Assembly: GCF_013822155.1 (NCBI RefSeq)
Contig: NZ_PNJW01000035.1
Coordinates: 1-32,820 of the forward strand
DNA from: Flavobacterium sp.
Lineage (GTDB): Bacteria > Bacteroidota > Bacteroidia > Flavobacteriales > Flavobacteriaceae
Reading direction: 5' to 3'
Length of the DNA: 32,820 bases
Within the stretch, counting starts at the first letter, position 1. Each line of letters opens with the position of its first letter. The notes below the pieces were generated by a model. That model ran no database searches and was not told the origin of the DNA. It saw only the letters and a program-made list of their open reading frames with translations. Positions 8,735 to 17,776 of the stretch are shown piece after piece. The position numbers were made by a program, and so were the translations under genes.

Positions 8735-8965
8735 ATGGACGACCAACAAAAAATTCTTATCAAATTAGCCCATACTAAAATGCCTTTCGGTAAGTATGAA
8801 GGTTATTATTTGATAGACCTTCCTGAATATTATGTGGTATGGTATCACACAAAAGGTTTTCCAAAAGGAACATTAGGAGAACAACTGCAATTGATTTATG
8901 AGCTCAAATTGAATGGATTAGAAGAACTTGTTCGAACCATTCGTAAAAAATTTCCAAAACCATAG
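8735..8965 (+). CDS. DUF3820 family protein
   Basis: 76-residue cytoplasmic-type protein with the family pattern MPFGKYEGYYLIDLPEYYVVWY followed by KGFPKG and a helical C-terminus rich in Leu and Lys. Members of DUF3820 are widespread in Bacteroidota; no function is established that I can state for this one. The start is the ATG at 8735; an in-frame TTG immediately before it adds one residue and is unlikely. It ends 74 bases before the pyrG promoter and is the last gene of the guaA cluster. Confidence 0.78.
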   Translation: MDDQQKILIKLAHTKMPFGKYEGYYLIDLPEYYVVWYHTKGFPKGTLGEQLQLIYELKLNGLEELVRTIRKKFPKP

Positions 8966-9039
8966 TTTGACTTTGCGTTTTATCTTTTAAAAATTTATTT
9001 TTCACTGCGATTAATTTTCAATTTGATAAATTATAATCG

Positions 9040-9047
9040 TATTTTTG
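9040..9047 (+). promoter_or_regulatory. -7 promoter element of pyrG
   Basis: Reads TATTTTTG, a perfect TAnnTTTG match. It is followed by CCCC (9048-9051), so the predicted transcript starts in or next to a run of four C. A TTG at 9023-9025 is a little too close for a normal -33 element, so only the -7 half is firm. Confidence 0.6.
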
Positions 9048-10734
<1,687 letters not shown>

Positions 10735-10767
10735 TTTGAAACATTGAACTAGAAACAATTAATTTAA

Positions 10768-12660
10768 ATGGAAGAAAAAAAATTAGACGTTAACTCCATC
10801 ATTGGCTTCGGATTAATATTCGTAATCCTAATTTGGGTAATGTACAACAGCCAACAAAAAGAAGCTGCAGCACAAGTTAAAAAAGCTCAACAGGAACAAG
10901 TAGAAGCCAAGGCAAATCCAACACCAACAAAAGTAGTTTCTAACACTGAACCTGAAACTCAAAAACCGGTTTCTGATTCTGTTCAGGTGGCTCAGTTAAA
11001 AAGCAGTTTAGGTTCTTTTGCTTATTCTGCTACACTTCCCTCTGCAAAAGCTGCTTTTACAACTATTGAAAATGAATTAGTTCGTTTAAAAATTGCCAAC
11101 AAAGGTGGGTATATCGTTGAAGCGGAAATAAAACAGTTTGAGCAATTCACGAAAGATTCCGGTAAAAAAGTTCAACTTATTAAAGACGGAAATGCCAATT
11201 TTAATATTGAATTAAAAACCAATGATAACCGCACTTTAAATACGAAAGACTTATTTTTTGAACCGGTTTTAACCAAAGAAGGAACTAATCAAGTATTAAC
11301 ACTTCGATTGAAAGCCGGGAATACACAATATTTGGAGTATCGTTATGTGTTGAAACCAAACGAATATATGCTTGATTTTGCTATACGTTCTCAAGGTTTG
11401 AATACAGTTTTAAATACCTCTAATCCATTGAATTTAGATTGGAGTATCAAAACTTACCGAAATGAGAAAAGTGTATCGTATGAAAACCGTTATACTGAAC
11501 TTATTTTTGAATATGAAGGAGGTAAAGATGATTATTTAGGTCAAGGAGAATCAAAATCAGATGATCCGGTTGATGTTACCTATATTGCTTTTAAACAACA
11601 TTTTTTTACTTCGGTTTTGATGACTGATACAGCTTTTGAAAAAGCAGTGGTTGTTTCTGAAAATTTAGTAAAAGACGAAGAAAAAGATACTTTATTCACC
11701 AAACAATTCAAAGCTACTGTTCCATTAGCCTTTAAAAATGGGGAAGTAAACTATAATATGAATTGGTATTATGGTCCGGCTGATTATCATATTTTAAATG
11801 CTTATGATAAGAATTTAGATGAAATTGTGCCATTAGGATGGGGAATGTTCGGATGGATAAACCGTTATATTTTTATACCTACGTTTGATTTTCTGATTGG
11901 ATTTTTACCTTTTGGAATTGCCATTATTGTATTAACAATTATTGTTCGTATAGTCATGTCGCCTTTTACATATAAATCCTATCTTTCTCAAGCTAAAATG
12001 AAAGTATTGCGTCCGGAAATTCAAGAATTGACAACAAAATTTGCGAAAGACCCGATGAAAAAGCAACAGGAAACAATGAAATTGTATTCTAAAGCGGGTG
12101 TTAATCCGATGGCAGGTTGTTTACCGGCGGTGATGCAAATTCCGGTGTTTTATGCTTTGTTCAGTTTCTTTCCATCAGCAATAGATTTGAGACAAAAAAG
12201 TTTCTTGTGGGCAAATGACTTATCCTCGTTCGATTCGGTTATTAATTTACCGTTTTACATTCCTTTTTATGGAAATCACGTGAGTTTGTTTCCAATTTTG
12301 GCTTCCATTGCTATTTTCTTTTATATGAAAATGACAACAGGAGATCAGGCGATGAGTGCTCCACCACAAGAGGGTATGCCGGATATGGGTAAAATCATGA
12401 AAATCATGATTTATATTTCACCTCTAATGATGTTGTTTTTCTTTAATAATTTCGCTTCCGGTTTGAGTTTGTATTATTTTGTATCGAATGCCATTACCAT
12501 TGGAATTATGTTAGTGATTAAAAACTACATTATTGATGAAAATAAAATTCATGCTCAAATTCAAGAAAATAAAACAAAGCCGAAAACTATGAATCGTTTT
12601 CAACGAAAAATGCAGGAAATGATGGAAGAAGCAGAAAAACAAAAGAATTTGAAAAAGTAA
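10768..12660 (+). CDS. yidC: Membrane protein insertase YidC
   Basis: 630-residue inner-membrane insertase that works alone and with Sec to insert membrane proteins. It has the Gram-negative plan: an N-terminal membrane anchor (about 11-27, IIGFGLIFVILIWVMY), a large periplasmic domain (about 60-350), then the conserved five-helix core. Core signatures are visible: FLIGFLPFGIAIIVLTIIVR, the coiled-coil loop KMKVLRPEIQELTTKFAKDP, and NPMAGCLPAVMQIPVFYALF. The C-terminal tail is basic (RFQRKMQEMM to NLKK). The tail and terminator exist in a second, decayed copy 405 bases downstream. A perfect 13-bp hairpin terminator begins five bases after the stop. Confidence 0.96.
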   Translation: MEEKKLDVNSIIGFGLIFVILIWVMYNSQQKEAAAQVKKAQQEQVEAKANPTPTKVVSNTEPETQKPVSDSVQVAQLKSSLGSFAYSATLPSAKAAFTTIENELVRLKIANKGGYIVEAEIKQFEQFTKDSGKKVQLIKDGNANFNIELKTNDNRTLNTKDLFFEPVLTKEGTNQVLTLRLKAGNTQYLEYRYVLKPNEYMLDFAIRSQGLNTVLNTSNPLNLDWSIKTYRNEKSVSYENRYTELIFEYEGGKDDYLGQGESKSDDPVDVTYIAFKQHFFTSVLMTDTAFEKAVVVSENLVKDEEKDTLFTKQFKATVPLAFKNGEVNYNMNWYYGPADYHILNAYDKNLDEIVPLGWGMFGWINRYIFIPTFDFLIGFLPFGIAIIVLTIIVRIVMSPFTYKSYLSQAKMKVLRPEIQELTTKFAKDPMKKQQETMKLYSKAGVNPMAGCLPAVMQIPVFYALFSFFPSAIDLRQKSFLWANDLSSFDSVINLPFYIPFYGNHVSLFPILASIAIFFYMKMTTGDQAMSAPPQEGMPDMGKIMKIMIYISPLMMLFFFNNFASGLSLYYFVSNAITIGIMLVIKNYIIDENKIHAQIQENKTKPKTMNRFQRKMQEMMEEAEKQKNLKK

Positions 12661-12665
12661 AGTAC

Positions 12666-12704
12666 AAAGAAAAGCTCCGAAATTATTTGGAGCTTTTCTT
12701 TTTT
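12666..12704 (+). terminator. Terminator of pyrG-yidC
   Basis: Perfect 13-bp stem (12666-12678 with 12689-12701) around a 10-base loop, followed by further T. A near copy lies at 13075-13108. Confidence 0.85.
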
Positions 12705-12725
12705 ACATTAATTTGCATTTACCCG

Positions 12726-12839
12726 TTAGGGATATTTAATTTTTCTTATCGTTAGTTTAAGCAAATCGTTAAACTCTGCTTGACTAAGTATTTTTTACAT
12801 GAAGTCTTCTAGTTCCGTTCTATATTCCTTTTCATATTG
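12726..12839 (-). pseudogene. Possible remnant of an unrecognised gene
   Basis: On the minus strand this reads a protein-like stretch, QYEKEYRTELEDFM, an in-frame stop, then KILSQAEFNDLLKLTIRKIK and a final stop. The composition (charged, Leu-rich, helix-like) looks more like coding sequence than AT-rich spacer, but it is only about 37 codons, has no start, and I do not recognise a family. It lies between the two copies of the yidC tail. The rest of 12705-12914 shows nothing else I can support. Confidence 0.25.
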
Positions 12840-12914
12840 GCTTTATGCACATTATTAAAAATCGTTCAATAAAAGTAACGAGTTAAAACTAGCAATAAAA
12901 TATTTTCAAATCAA

Positions 12915-13065
12915 GTTAGTGATTTAAAACTGCGTTATTGATGAAATGAAAATTCACGTTCAAATTCAAGAAAATATAATAAAACAGAAAATCATGAATC
13001 GTTTCCAACGTAAAATGCAGAAAATTATGAAAGAAATATAAAAACAAAAGAAATTGAAAAAGTAA
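12915..13065 (+). pseudogene. Decayed copy of the yidC 3' end
   Basis: This 151-base stretch aligns without gaps to 12510-12660, the last 50 codons of yidC, at about 85% identity by hand count. The yidC frame is kept throughout, ending at a TAA in the same place, but two in-frame TAA codons interrupt it (4th codon and after KIMKEI). Most changes are toward A or T. The similarity continues through the terminator to 13108. There is no start or upstream yidC sequence, so it cannot be functional as YidC. Confidence 0.85.
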
Positions 13066-13074
13066 AGTACAAAA

Positions 13075-13108
13075 AAAAGCTCCGAATAATTTCGGAGCTT
13101 TTCTTTTT
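13075..13108. terminator. Second yidC-type terminator, bidirectional
   Basis: Perfect 12-bp stem (13075-13086 with 13091-13102), 4-base loop, T-rich on both strands (A-run 13071-13078 to the left). It is the duplicated yidC terminator and now lies just downstream of the minus-strand fasciclin gene, for which it can serve as terminator. Confidence 0.8.
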
Positions 13109-13123
13109 CATAGCAAATTTTAT

Positions 13124-14059
13124 TTAGTCAAAAGAAGGTATAAGTACATTACCTAAAACGTGAATAACACCATTCGCTGCTTGTACATCTACTGCAACAA
13201 TATTTGTAGTTCTTCCTGCTTCGTCAATTAACTTAGCACCACCGGCCAAACTAACTTCTAAAAGACCTGATTCTAAAGTTGTGATTTCTTGACCATTAGT
13301 TAGCGATGAAGATAATACATTACCATTGGCAACATGATAAGTTAACACAGAAGTTAATTGTTCTGTTGTTAATGTTCCTACAACACCAGGAAGTTCAGCA
13401 TCTAAAGCATCAAACGCAGCATTTGAGGGTGCAAATACTGTAAATGGCCCTGCACCGGATAAAATTGATACAAAATCAGGTTGACCTGCTGATGTCAAAG
13501 CACCTACTAAATCACTGAAGTTTGGATCTGCAGTTGCAAAAGTTACAATTGTTGGCAATCCAATTACAGCATCAACCACATGAATAACTCCGTTTGAAGC
13601 TGAAATGTCTGCTGAAGAAACTGATGATACTCCATTTAAGCGAACTCCATTTGCTGTGCTTACATACATTTCTAAATTGCTTCCATTTGCCACTCCATTG
13701 TATGTAGCTAAAGTTTGAATGTACCCAGTAGATAATTGTGTTGATAATACTTTACCACTCACAACATGATTTAACAAAATTTGAGTCAAAACTGGTACTG
13801 GTACGTCATTAACGTTTGCACCACTCAAAAAAGTTGTAAAGGCAGCATTAGTTGGAGCAAATACGGTGTATTCTCCTGTTCCGTCTAACACAGCATCAAG
13901 ACCTGTTCTTTCTAAAGCTGTAACTAAAGTACTGAAATCTGGATTTGCTGCTGCAATATCCGTAATAGTTTGAGGTGCAGGAGTCGAATCGTCATCGCTA
14001 CAAGCTACCATTCCAATCGCCAAAAAGGCAATCATTGCAAATTTTTGAAACTTTTTCAT
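13124..14059 (-). CDS. Lipoprotein with two fasciclin (FAS1) domains
   Basis: 311-residue exported lipoprotein. The signal peptide ends at Cys20 (GMVAC), followed by SDDDS, which resembles the acidic export signal that sends flavobacterial lipoproteins to the cell surface. Two FAS1 domains lie at about 31-165 and 170-310; each has the YTVFAPTNAAF or FTVFAPSNAAF box (H1), a central NHVV or YHVA motif, and the closing NGVIHVVDAVI or NGVIHVLGNVL box (H2). FAS1 proteins commonly mediate adhesion. The start at 14140 would put 27 residues before the signal peptide and span the -7 element, so ATG 14059 is chosen. Single-gene unit. Confidence 0.9.
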   Translation of the reverse strand: MKKFQKFAMIAFLAIGMVACSDDDSTPAPQTITDIAAANPDFSTLVTALERTGLDAVLDGTGEYTVFAPTNAAFTTFLSGANVNDVPVPVLTQILLNHVVSGKVLSTQLSTGYIQTLATYNGVANGSNLEMYVSTANGVRLNGVSSVSSADISASNGVIHVVDAVIGLPTIVTFATADPNFSDLVGALTSAGQPDFVSILSGAGPFTVFAPSNAAFDALDAELPGVVGTLTTEQLTSVLTYHVANGNVLSSSLTNGQEITTLESGLLEVSLAGGAKLIDEAGRTTNIVAVDVQAANGVIHVLGNVLIPSFD

Positions 14060-14083
14060 ATTTATTGATTTAATTGTTCGGTA

Positions 14084-14091
14084 CAAACATA
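14084..14091 (-). promoter_or_regulatory. -7 promoter element of the fasciclin gene
   Basis: Minus strand reads TATGTTTG, a perfect TAnnTTTG match, 24 bases before the chosen ATG. It rules out the longer upstream reading frame. Confidence 0.55.
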
Positions 14092-14161
14092 TAAAATATT
14101 TTTTAATATTGTTTAACTTATGTTTAAAAAAATAAAACAAAAAATAGTGAATAGCGACAAA

Positions 14162-14218
14162 AAAAATCTTTCAAAGACACCAATAAGTTCTATTTTACAG
14201 GTATTTTGAAAGATTTTT
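14162..14218 (-). terminator. Likely terminator of the esterase gene
   Basis: A perfect 14-bp inverted repeat (14162-14175 with 14205-14218) encloses 29 bases and is followed on the minus strand by a T-run. It lies 71 bases beyond the esterase stop. The loop is long for an intrinsic terminator, so another role is possible. The rest of 14092-14289 is AT-rich with nothing else visible. Confidence 0.5.
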
Positions 14219-14289
14219 ACAAAAAAATAAAAATGAATATTTTGTTTAACTTTAACAAAAATTTAATAAACAATATTGTGAAATTGTAG

Positions 14290-15660
14290 CTAATTGACAA
14301 CAATTTTCAAAGCCATTTCCTTTGCCTTTAAAATATAAATACCTTTTTTTAGGGTATCCGGTAATATGTTTATTCCATTAATGATGTTTATGGATGCAAT
14401 TTTTTGTCCTGTCATTGTATAAAAATCAAACGAAGTGTTCTCCTCAATTCCTTCTACCCATATTTTTCCGCTTAAAATTTGAAGGATAACAGGTTTTTTG
14501 AGTTGCTGTGTTTCAATTGACAAATTTTCATTCATAAACAACCATTGGTAAGCTGCACCAAATTCACCACGCCAATAGTTTTCAGAATGGGTGCCATAAG
14601 CATCAATCTTTGTAAGGGTGTTAGCTGATGACAGACCATTATTTTGCATTGTTGTTCTTATAGTTGTAATGTTTTGAACCATGGATGAGGATTCATTTTG
14701 TCCGGCTACAAAATAGATACGGTGGTTCAATAAATTTGGAGTGCTGCTAAGATAGTTGTTCAGTTCTGGCATAGCGAACCAATATGCTGGACTGAATGAA
14801 CCAATTTTTCTAAATGAATTAGGAAATTCACAGGCACCATAGGTGGAAATGAATGCTCCCATCGAGCTTCCAATTAGAGCATTCATTTCCGGTTCAGGCC
14901 GTGTCCTGAAATTTTCGTCGATATAGGGTTTCAATGTTTCAGCTATAAATTGCATGTATTCATCACCTTGACCACCACCATAGGCAGGGTTAACCCAAGG
15001 TGAATATTCATTTAAACGTTCATTGCCTCCATTATCTATACCAACTACGATAGCTCCAAAATCACCTTGTTCAAATAAGGTGTTTAATGTTTCATCTACT
15101 TGCCATTCGCCTGAGAATGAAGTGAGGTTGTCAAATAGGTTTTGTCCGTCTTTCATATATAAAACCGGATAATTTTTGGTTGATGAAAAATAATCAGGGG
15201 GTAGATATAACCAAATTCTTCTATTGCGATCCAATTGAGGTATATAAAAGTTTGGACTCAAAATCTGTACATTTGAAGCGGCAGTACTATTGTTTCCTCC
15301 GGTTAGGTCTTCCCAAGATTGAATAAACAGCGTTATAGTTTGTGGAGAACCTATGAAGGAAAAAGTTCTGTTTGGCAGATACCCTCCGCTTGCATTTCCT
15401 TCAACGGTAGACCAACTTCCCCTTGTAAACTTAAACTCTACCGTTCCGTTACCCTCTGGAATGATGAGTTGATAGGCTCCAAATCCGTCCGGTTGCATAA
15501 TTGAATTACTATCACTAGGATTCCAAGAGTTAATATTTCCTGCTAAATAAATAGTAGCACCGGCAGGAGTATTTCCGGGAATAGATGTAATTCTCAAGGT
15601 TACTTGGCCATAAATTAGAATGGACAAAAAGCAAAATAGAACAAGAAGAAAATTTTTCAT
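14290..15660 (-). CDS. Secreted esterase (esterase D family) with T9SS sorting domain
   Basis: 456-residue secreted protein. Signal peptide 1-19 (LIYGQ). Residues about 20-120 form a starch-binding/CBM20-like beta domain (ATIYLAGNINSWNP, VEFKFTRGSW). An esterase D-type alpha/beta hydrolase follows (about 130-375): RIWLYLPPDYF, YPVLYMKDGQNLFD, nucleophile Ser266 in GSSMGA, and a catalytic His in YGTHSENYW. The last 75 residues are a T9SS type A sorting domain (FDFYTMTGQKI to KGIYILKAKE). The family includes feruloyl and acetyl-xylan esterases as well as siderophore esterases; the carbohydrate-binding-like domain favours a sugar ester, but that is inference. ATG 15660 is chosen because the TTG at 15690 lies in the -7 element. 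Confidence 0.88.
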   Translation of the reverse strand: MKNFLLVLFCFLSILIYGQVTLRITSIPGNTPAGATIYLAGNINSWNPSDSNSIMQPDGFGAYQLIIPEGNGTVEFKFTRGSWSTVEGNASGGYLPNRTFSFIGSPQTITLFIQSWEDLTGGNNSTAASNVQILSPNFYIPQLDRNRRIWLYLPPDYFSSTKNYPVLYMKDGQNLFDNLTSFSGEWQVDETLNTLFEQGDFGAIVVGIDNGGNERLNEYSPWVNPAYGGGQGDEYMQFIAETLKPYIDENFRTRPEPEMNALIGSSMGAFISTYGACEFPNSFRKIGSFSPAYWFAMPELNNYLSSTPNLLNHRIYFVAGQNESSSMVQNITTIRTTMQNNGLSSANTLTKIDAYGTHSENYWRGEFGAAYQWLFMNENLSIETQQLKKPVILQILSGKIWVEGIEENTSFDFYTMTGQKIASINIINGINILPDTLKKGIYILKAKEMALKIVVN

Positions 15661-15687
15661 AGCTTTGAGTAGTAAATGGTATATCTT

Positions 15688-15695
15688 CAAATTTA
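15688..15695 (-). promoter_or_regulatory. -7 promoter element of the esterase gene
   Basis: Minus strand reads TAAATTTG, a perfect TAnnTTTG match 27 bases before the ATG. No good -33 TTG is seen. Confidence 0.5.
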
Positions 15696-15729
15696 TGAAT
15701 TTTCAATCATAATATAGCTTCTGATATAC

Positions 15730-15737
15730 TATTTTTG
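15730..15737 (+). promoter_or_regulatory. -7 promoter element of the MORN-repeat gene
   Basis: Reads TATTTTTG, a perfect match, 41 bases before the ATG. With the divergent esterase element 34 bases away it forms a compact two-way promoter region. Confidence 0.5.
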
Positions 15738-15778
15738 AACTTGTTTAGTTTTACAATAAAGAAAAAAACACTAATTCT

Positions 15779-16516
15779 ATGGTTATTCGGTTTTCAAAAA
15801 AAATAGTTATGATTATCTTTTTTATCAGCTCAACAATTTTTGCTCAGGAAAAGTTCAATCAATTGGATGAAAAAGGCAACAAACACGGACCTTGGAAAGG
15901 AGTATATGAAGACACAAAGTACACAAAATACGAAGGTCAGTTTGAGCATGGAAAAGAAATAGGTGTTTTTAATTTTTATGACAACACAAAAGTAAAAAAA
16001 ATCATTGCAACTCGTGATTTTACTGCAAATGATGGGTCTTGCTATACCATTTTTTACAATGGAAAATTTAAGGTAAGCGAAGGAAAGTTAGTCAATAAAG
16101 TATACGAAGGCGAATGGAAATTTTACCATTTAAAATCGGATACGATTATGAATGTAGAAAACTATAAAAAGGGAAAACTTCACGGTACTAAAAAAGTATT
16201 TTATAACACCGGTCTTTTGGCTGAAGAATCAAATTACAAAGAAGGTTTAAAAGAAGGACCTTATAAAAAAGTAGCTGAGAATGGGGTGGTGTTAGAAGAA
16301 TCAAATTATAAAAACAATGAATATGACGGGCCCGCAATTTTTAGAGAAGCTGCCGGCGATAAATATTCAACAGGTCAATATAAAAATGGCAAATCCGTTG
16401 GAAAATGGAAATTTTATGAAAAAGGAAAATTGGTAAAAACAGAAAACCGAAGCGAACATAAACGAGCCAGACCAAAAAGTAAAAACCCTCAAACCAAAGA
16501 AAAGTTAAAGAATTAA
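15779..16516 (+). CDS. MORN/YwqK-type repeat protein, exported
   Basis: 245-residue protein with a signal peptide (about 1-23, ending TIFAQ) and repeated GxxxGxWKFY-type units: GNKHGPWKGVYED, YEGEWKFYHL, GKLHGTKKVFYNTG, GLKEGPYKK, NNEYDGPAIF and GKSVGKWKFYEKGK. These are the MORN-like repeats of the YwqK antitoxin-like family, which in Bacteroidota usually stand alone and are not toxin partners. No toxin gene is adjacent. The tail is very basic (HKRARPKSKNPQTKEKLKN). It ends 20 bases before the mnmA promoter. Molecular role unknown. Confidence 0.8.
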   Translation: MVIRFSKKIVMIIFFISSTIFAQEKFNQLDEKGNKHGPWKGVYEDTKYTKYEGQFEHGKEIGVFNFYDNTKVKKIIATRDFTANDGSCYTIFYNGKFKVSEGKLVNKVYEGEWKFYHLKSDTIMNVENYKKGKLHGTKKVFYNTGLLAEESNYKEGLKEGPYKKVAENGVVLEESNYKNNEYDGPAIFREAAGDKYSTGQYKNGKSVGKWKFYEKGKLVKTENRSEHKRARPKSKNPQTKEKLKN

Positions 16517-16536
16517 AAAAATATAAGTGTAAATAA

Positions 16537-16544
16537 TACCTTTG
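16537..16544 (+). promoter_or_regulatory. -7 promoter element of mnmA
   Basis: Reads TACCTTTG, a perfect TAnnTTTG match. An in-frame TTG at 16542 that would lengthen MnmA lies inside this element and is therefore rejected as a start. Confidence 0.6.
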
Positions 16545-16562
16545 CCTTCTATTTTAATGTGT

Positions 16563-17750
16563 ATGAAAAGAGTTATAGTTGGTTTATCCGGCGGAGTAGA
16601 TTCCAGTGTAGCAGCCTATTTGTTGAAAGAACAAGGCTATGAAGTCATCGGTTTGTTTATGAAAAACTGGCACGATGATTCCGTGACCATTTCTAATGAA
16701 TGTCCTTGGTTGGAAGATTCTAACGATGCTCTTTTGGTTGCCGAGAAACTCGGTATACCTTTTCAAACCGTTGATTTAAGCGAAGAATATAAAGAACGTA
16801 TTGTAGACTATATGTTCAAAGAATATGAAAATGGTCGTACACCAAATCCCGATGTGCTTTGTAATCGAGAAATTAAATTTGATGTGTTCATGAAAATCGC
16901 CCTCTCTTTAGGGGCTGATTTTGTTGCAACAGGTCATTACTGCCGTAAAGCTATAATTGAAAAAGACGGAAAAGAAATCTATCAATTGCTTGCCGGAGTA
17001 GACGATAACAAAGATCAATCTTACTTTTTATGTCAATTGTCTCAAGAACAATTGGCTAAATCATTATTTCCAATTGGCGAACTGACAAAACCACAGGTTC
17101 GTGAAATTGCAGCTCAGCTTGATTTAATTACCGCAGAGAAAAAAGATTCGCAAGGGTTATGTTTCATCGGAAAAGTACGTTTACCGGATTTCCTGCAACA
17201 ACAATTGAAACCTAAAGAAGGAAATATCATCGAAATAGATGTAAATGACTCCATATATAAGCTGGAACAACCCACCTTCGCTGATGCAGAAGACCAACTT
17301 GAATTTGAAGCAGAGCCATTACATTATTTGCCTACCATGGGTAAAGTAGTGGGAAAACACCAAGGAGCTCATTATTTCACAATTGGCCAACGGAAAGGCT
17401 TAAACGTGGGAGGAACCAAAGAAGGATTATTTATCATCGCTACCGATGTAGAATCAAATACAATCTATACCGGACAAGCACACAACCATCCTGGTTTATT
17501 CCGAAAAGCATTAAAAATTGAACCAAATGAAATCCATTGGGTTCGCGAGGATTTACGATTAAAAAACGGCGAAAAAATGGAAGTTTTAGCACGAATCAGG
17601 TACCGTCAAGCTCTTCAAAAAGCAACTATTTATCAATTTGACAGTGGACTTTATATGGAATTTGAAGAACCTCAATCGGCCATCACTGCCGGACAATTTG
17701 CCGCTTGGTATATAAAAGATGAATTAGTTGGTTCCGGAGTAATTTCGTAA
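16563..17750 (+). CDS. mnmA: tRNA-specific 2-thiouridylase MnmA
   Basis: 395-residue enzyme that thiolates U34 of Glu, Gln and Lys tRNAs in the cytoplasm. The PP-loop SGGVDSS is at residues 9-15, followed by [11 protein letters not shown]. The two catalytic cysteines are Cys100 ([13 protein letters not shown]) and Cys200 ([11 protein letters not shown]). [15 protein letters not shown] and the C-terminal beta domain ([22 protein letters not shown]) all match. ATG 16563 is preferred; ATG 16557 would add two residues. It is followed 26 bases later by a secreted protease gene in the same direction, with no visible terminator between. Confidence 0.96.
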   Translation: MKRVIVGLSGGVDSSVAAYLLKEQGYEVIGLFMKNWHDDSVTISNECPWLEDSNDALLVAEKLGIPFQTVDLSEEYKERIVDYMFKEYENGRTPNPDVLCNREIKFDVFMKIALSLGADFVATGHYCRKAIIEKDGKEIYQLLAGVDDNKDQSYFLCQLSQEQLAKSLFPIGELTKPQVREIAAQLDLITAEKKDSQGLCFIGKVRLPDFLQQQLKPKEGNIIEIDVNDSIYKLEQPTFADAEDQLEFEAEPLHYLPTMGKVVGKHQGAHYFTIGQRKGLNVGGTKEGLFIIATDVESNTIYTGQAHNHPGLFRKALKIEPNEIHWVREDLRLKNGEKMEVLARIRYRQALQKATIYQFDSGLYMEFEEPQSAITAGQFAAWYIKDELVGSGVIS

Positions 17751-17776
17751 ATTGGTACACTTATAATCAACAAGCT

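Noticed and set aside
14060..14140. N-terminal extension of the fasciclin lipoprotein
   Set aside because: It spans the promoter and would bury the lipoprotein signal peptide inside the protein.
15779..16516. Antitoxin role for the YwqK-like repeat protein
   Set aside because: No toxin gene is adjacent and the protein has a signal peptide; the family label is historical.
16542..16562. Upstream TTG start for mnmA
   Set aside because: It overlaps the -7 element TACCTTTG; the conserved start [11 protein letters not shown] begins at 16563.
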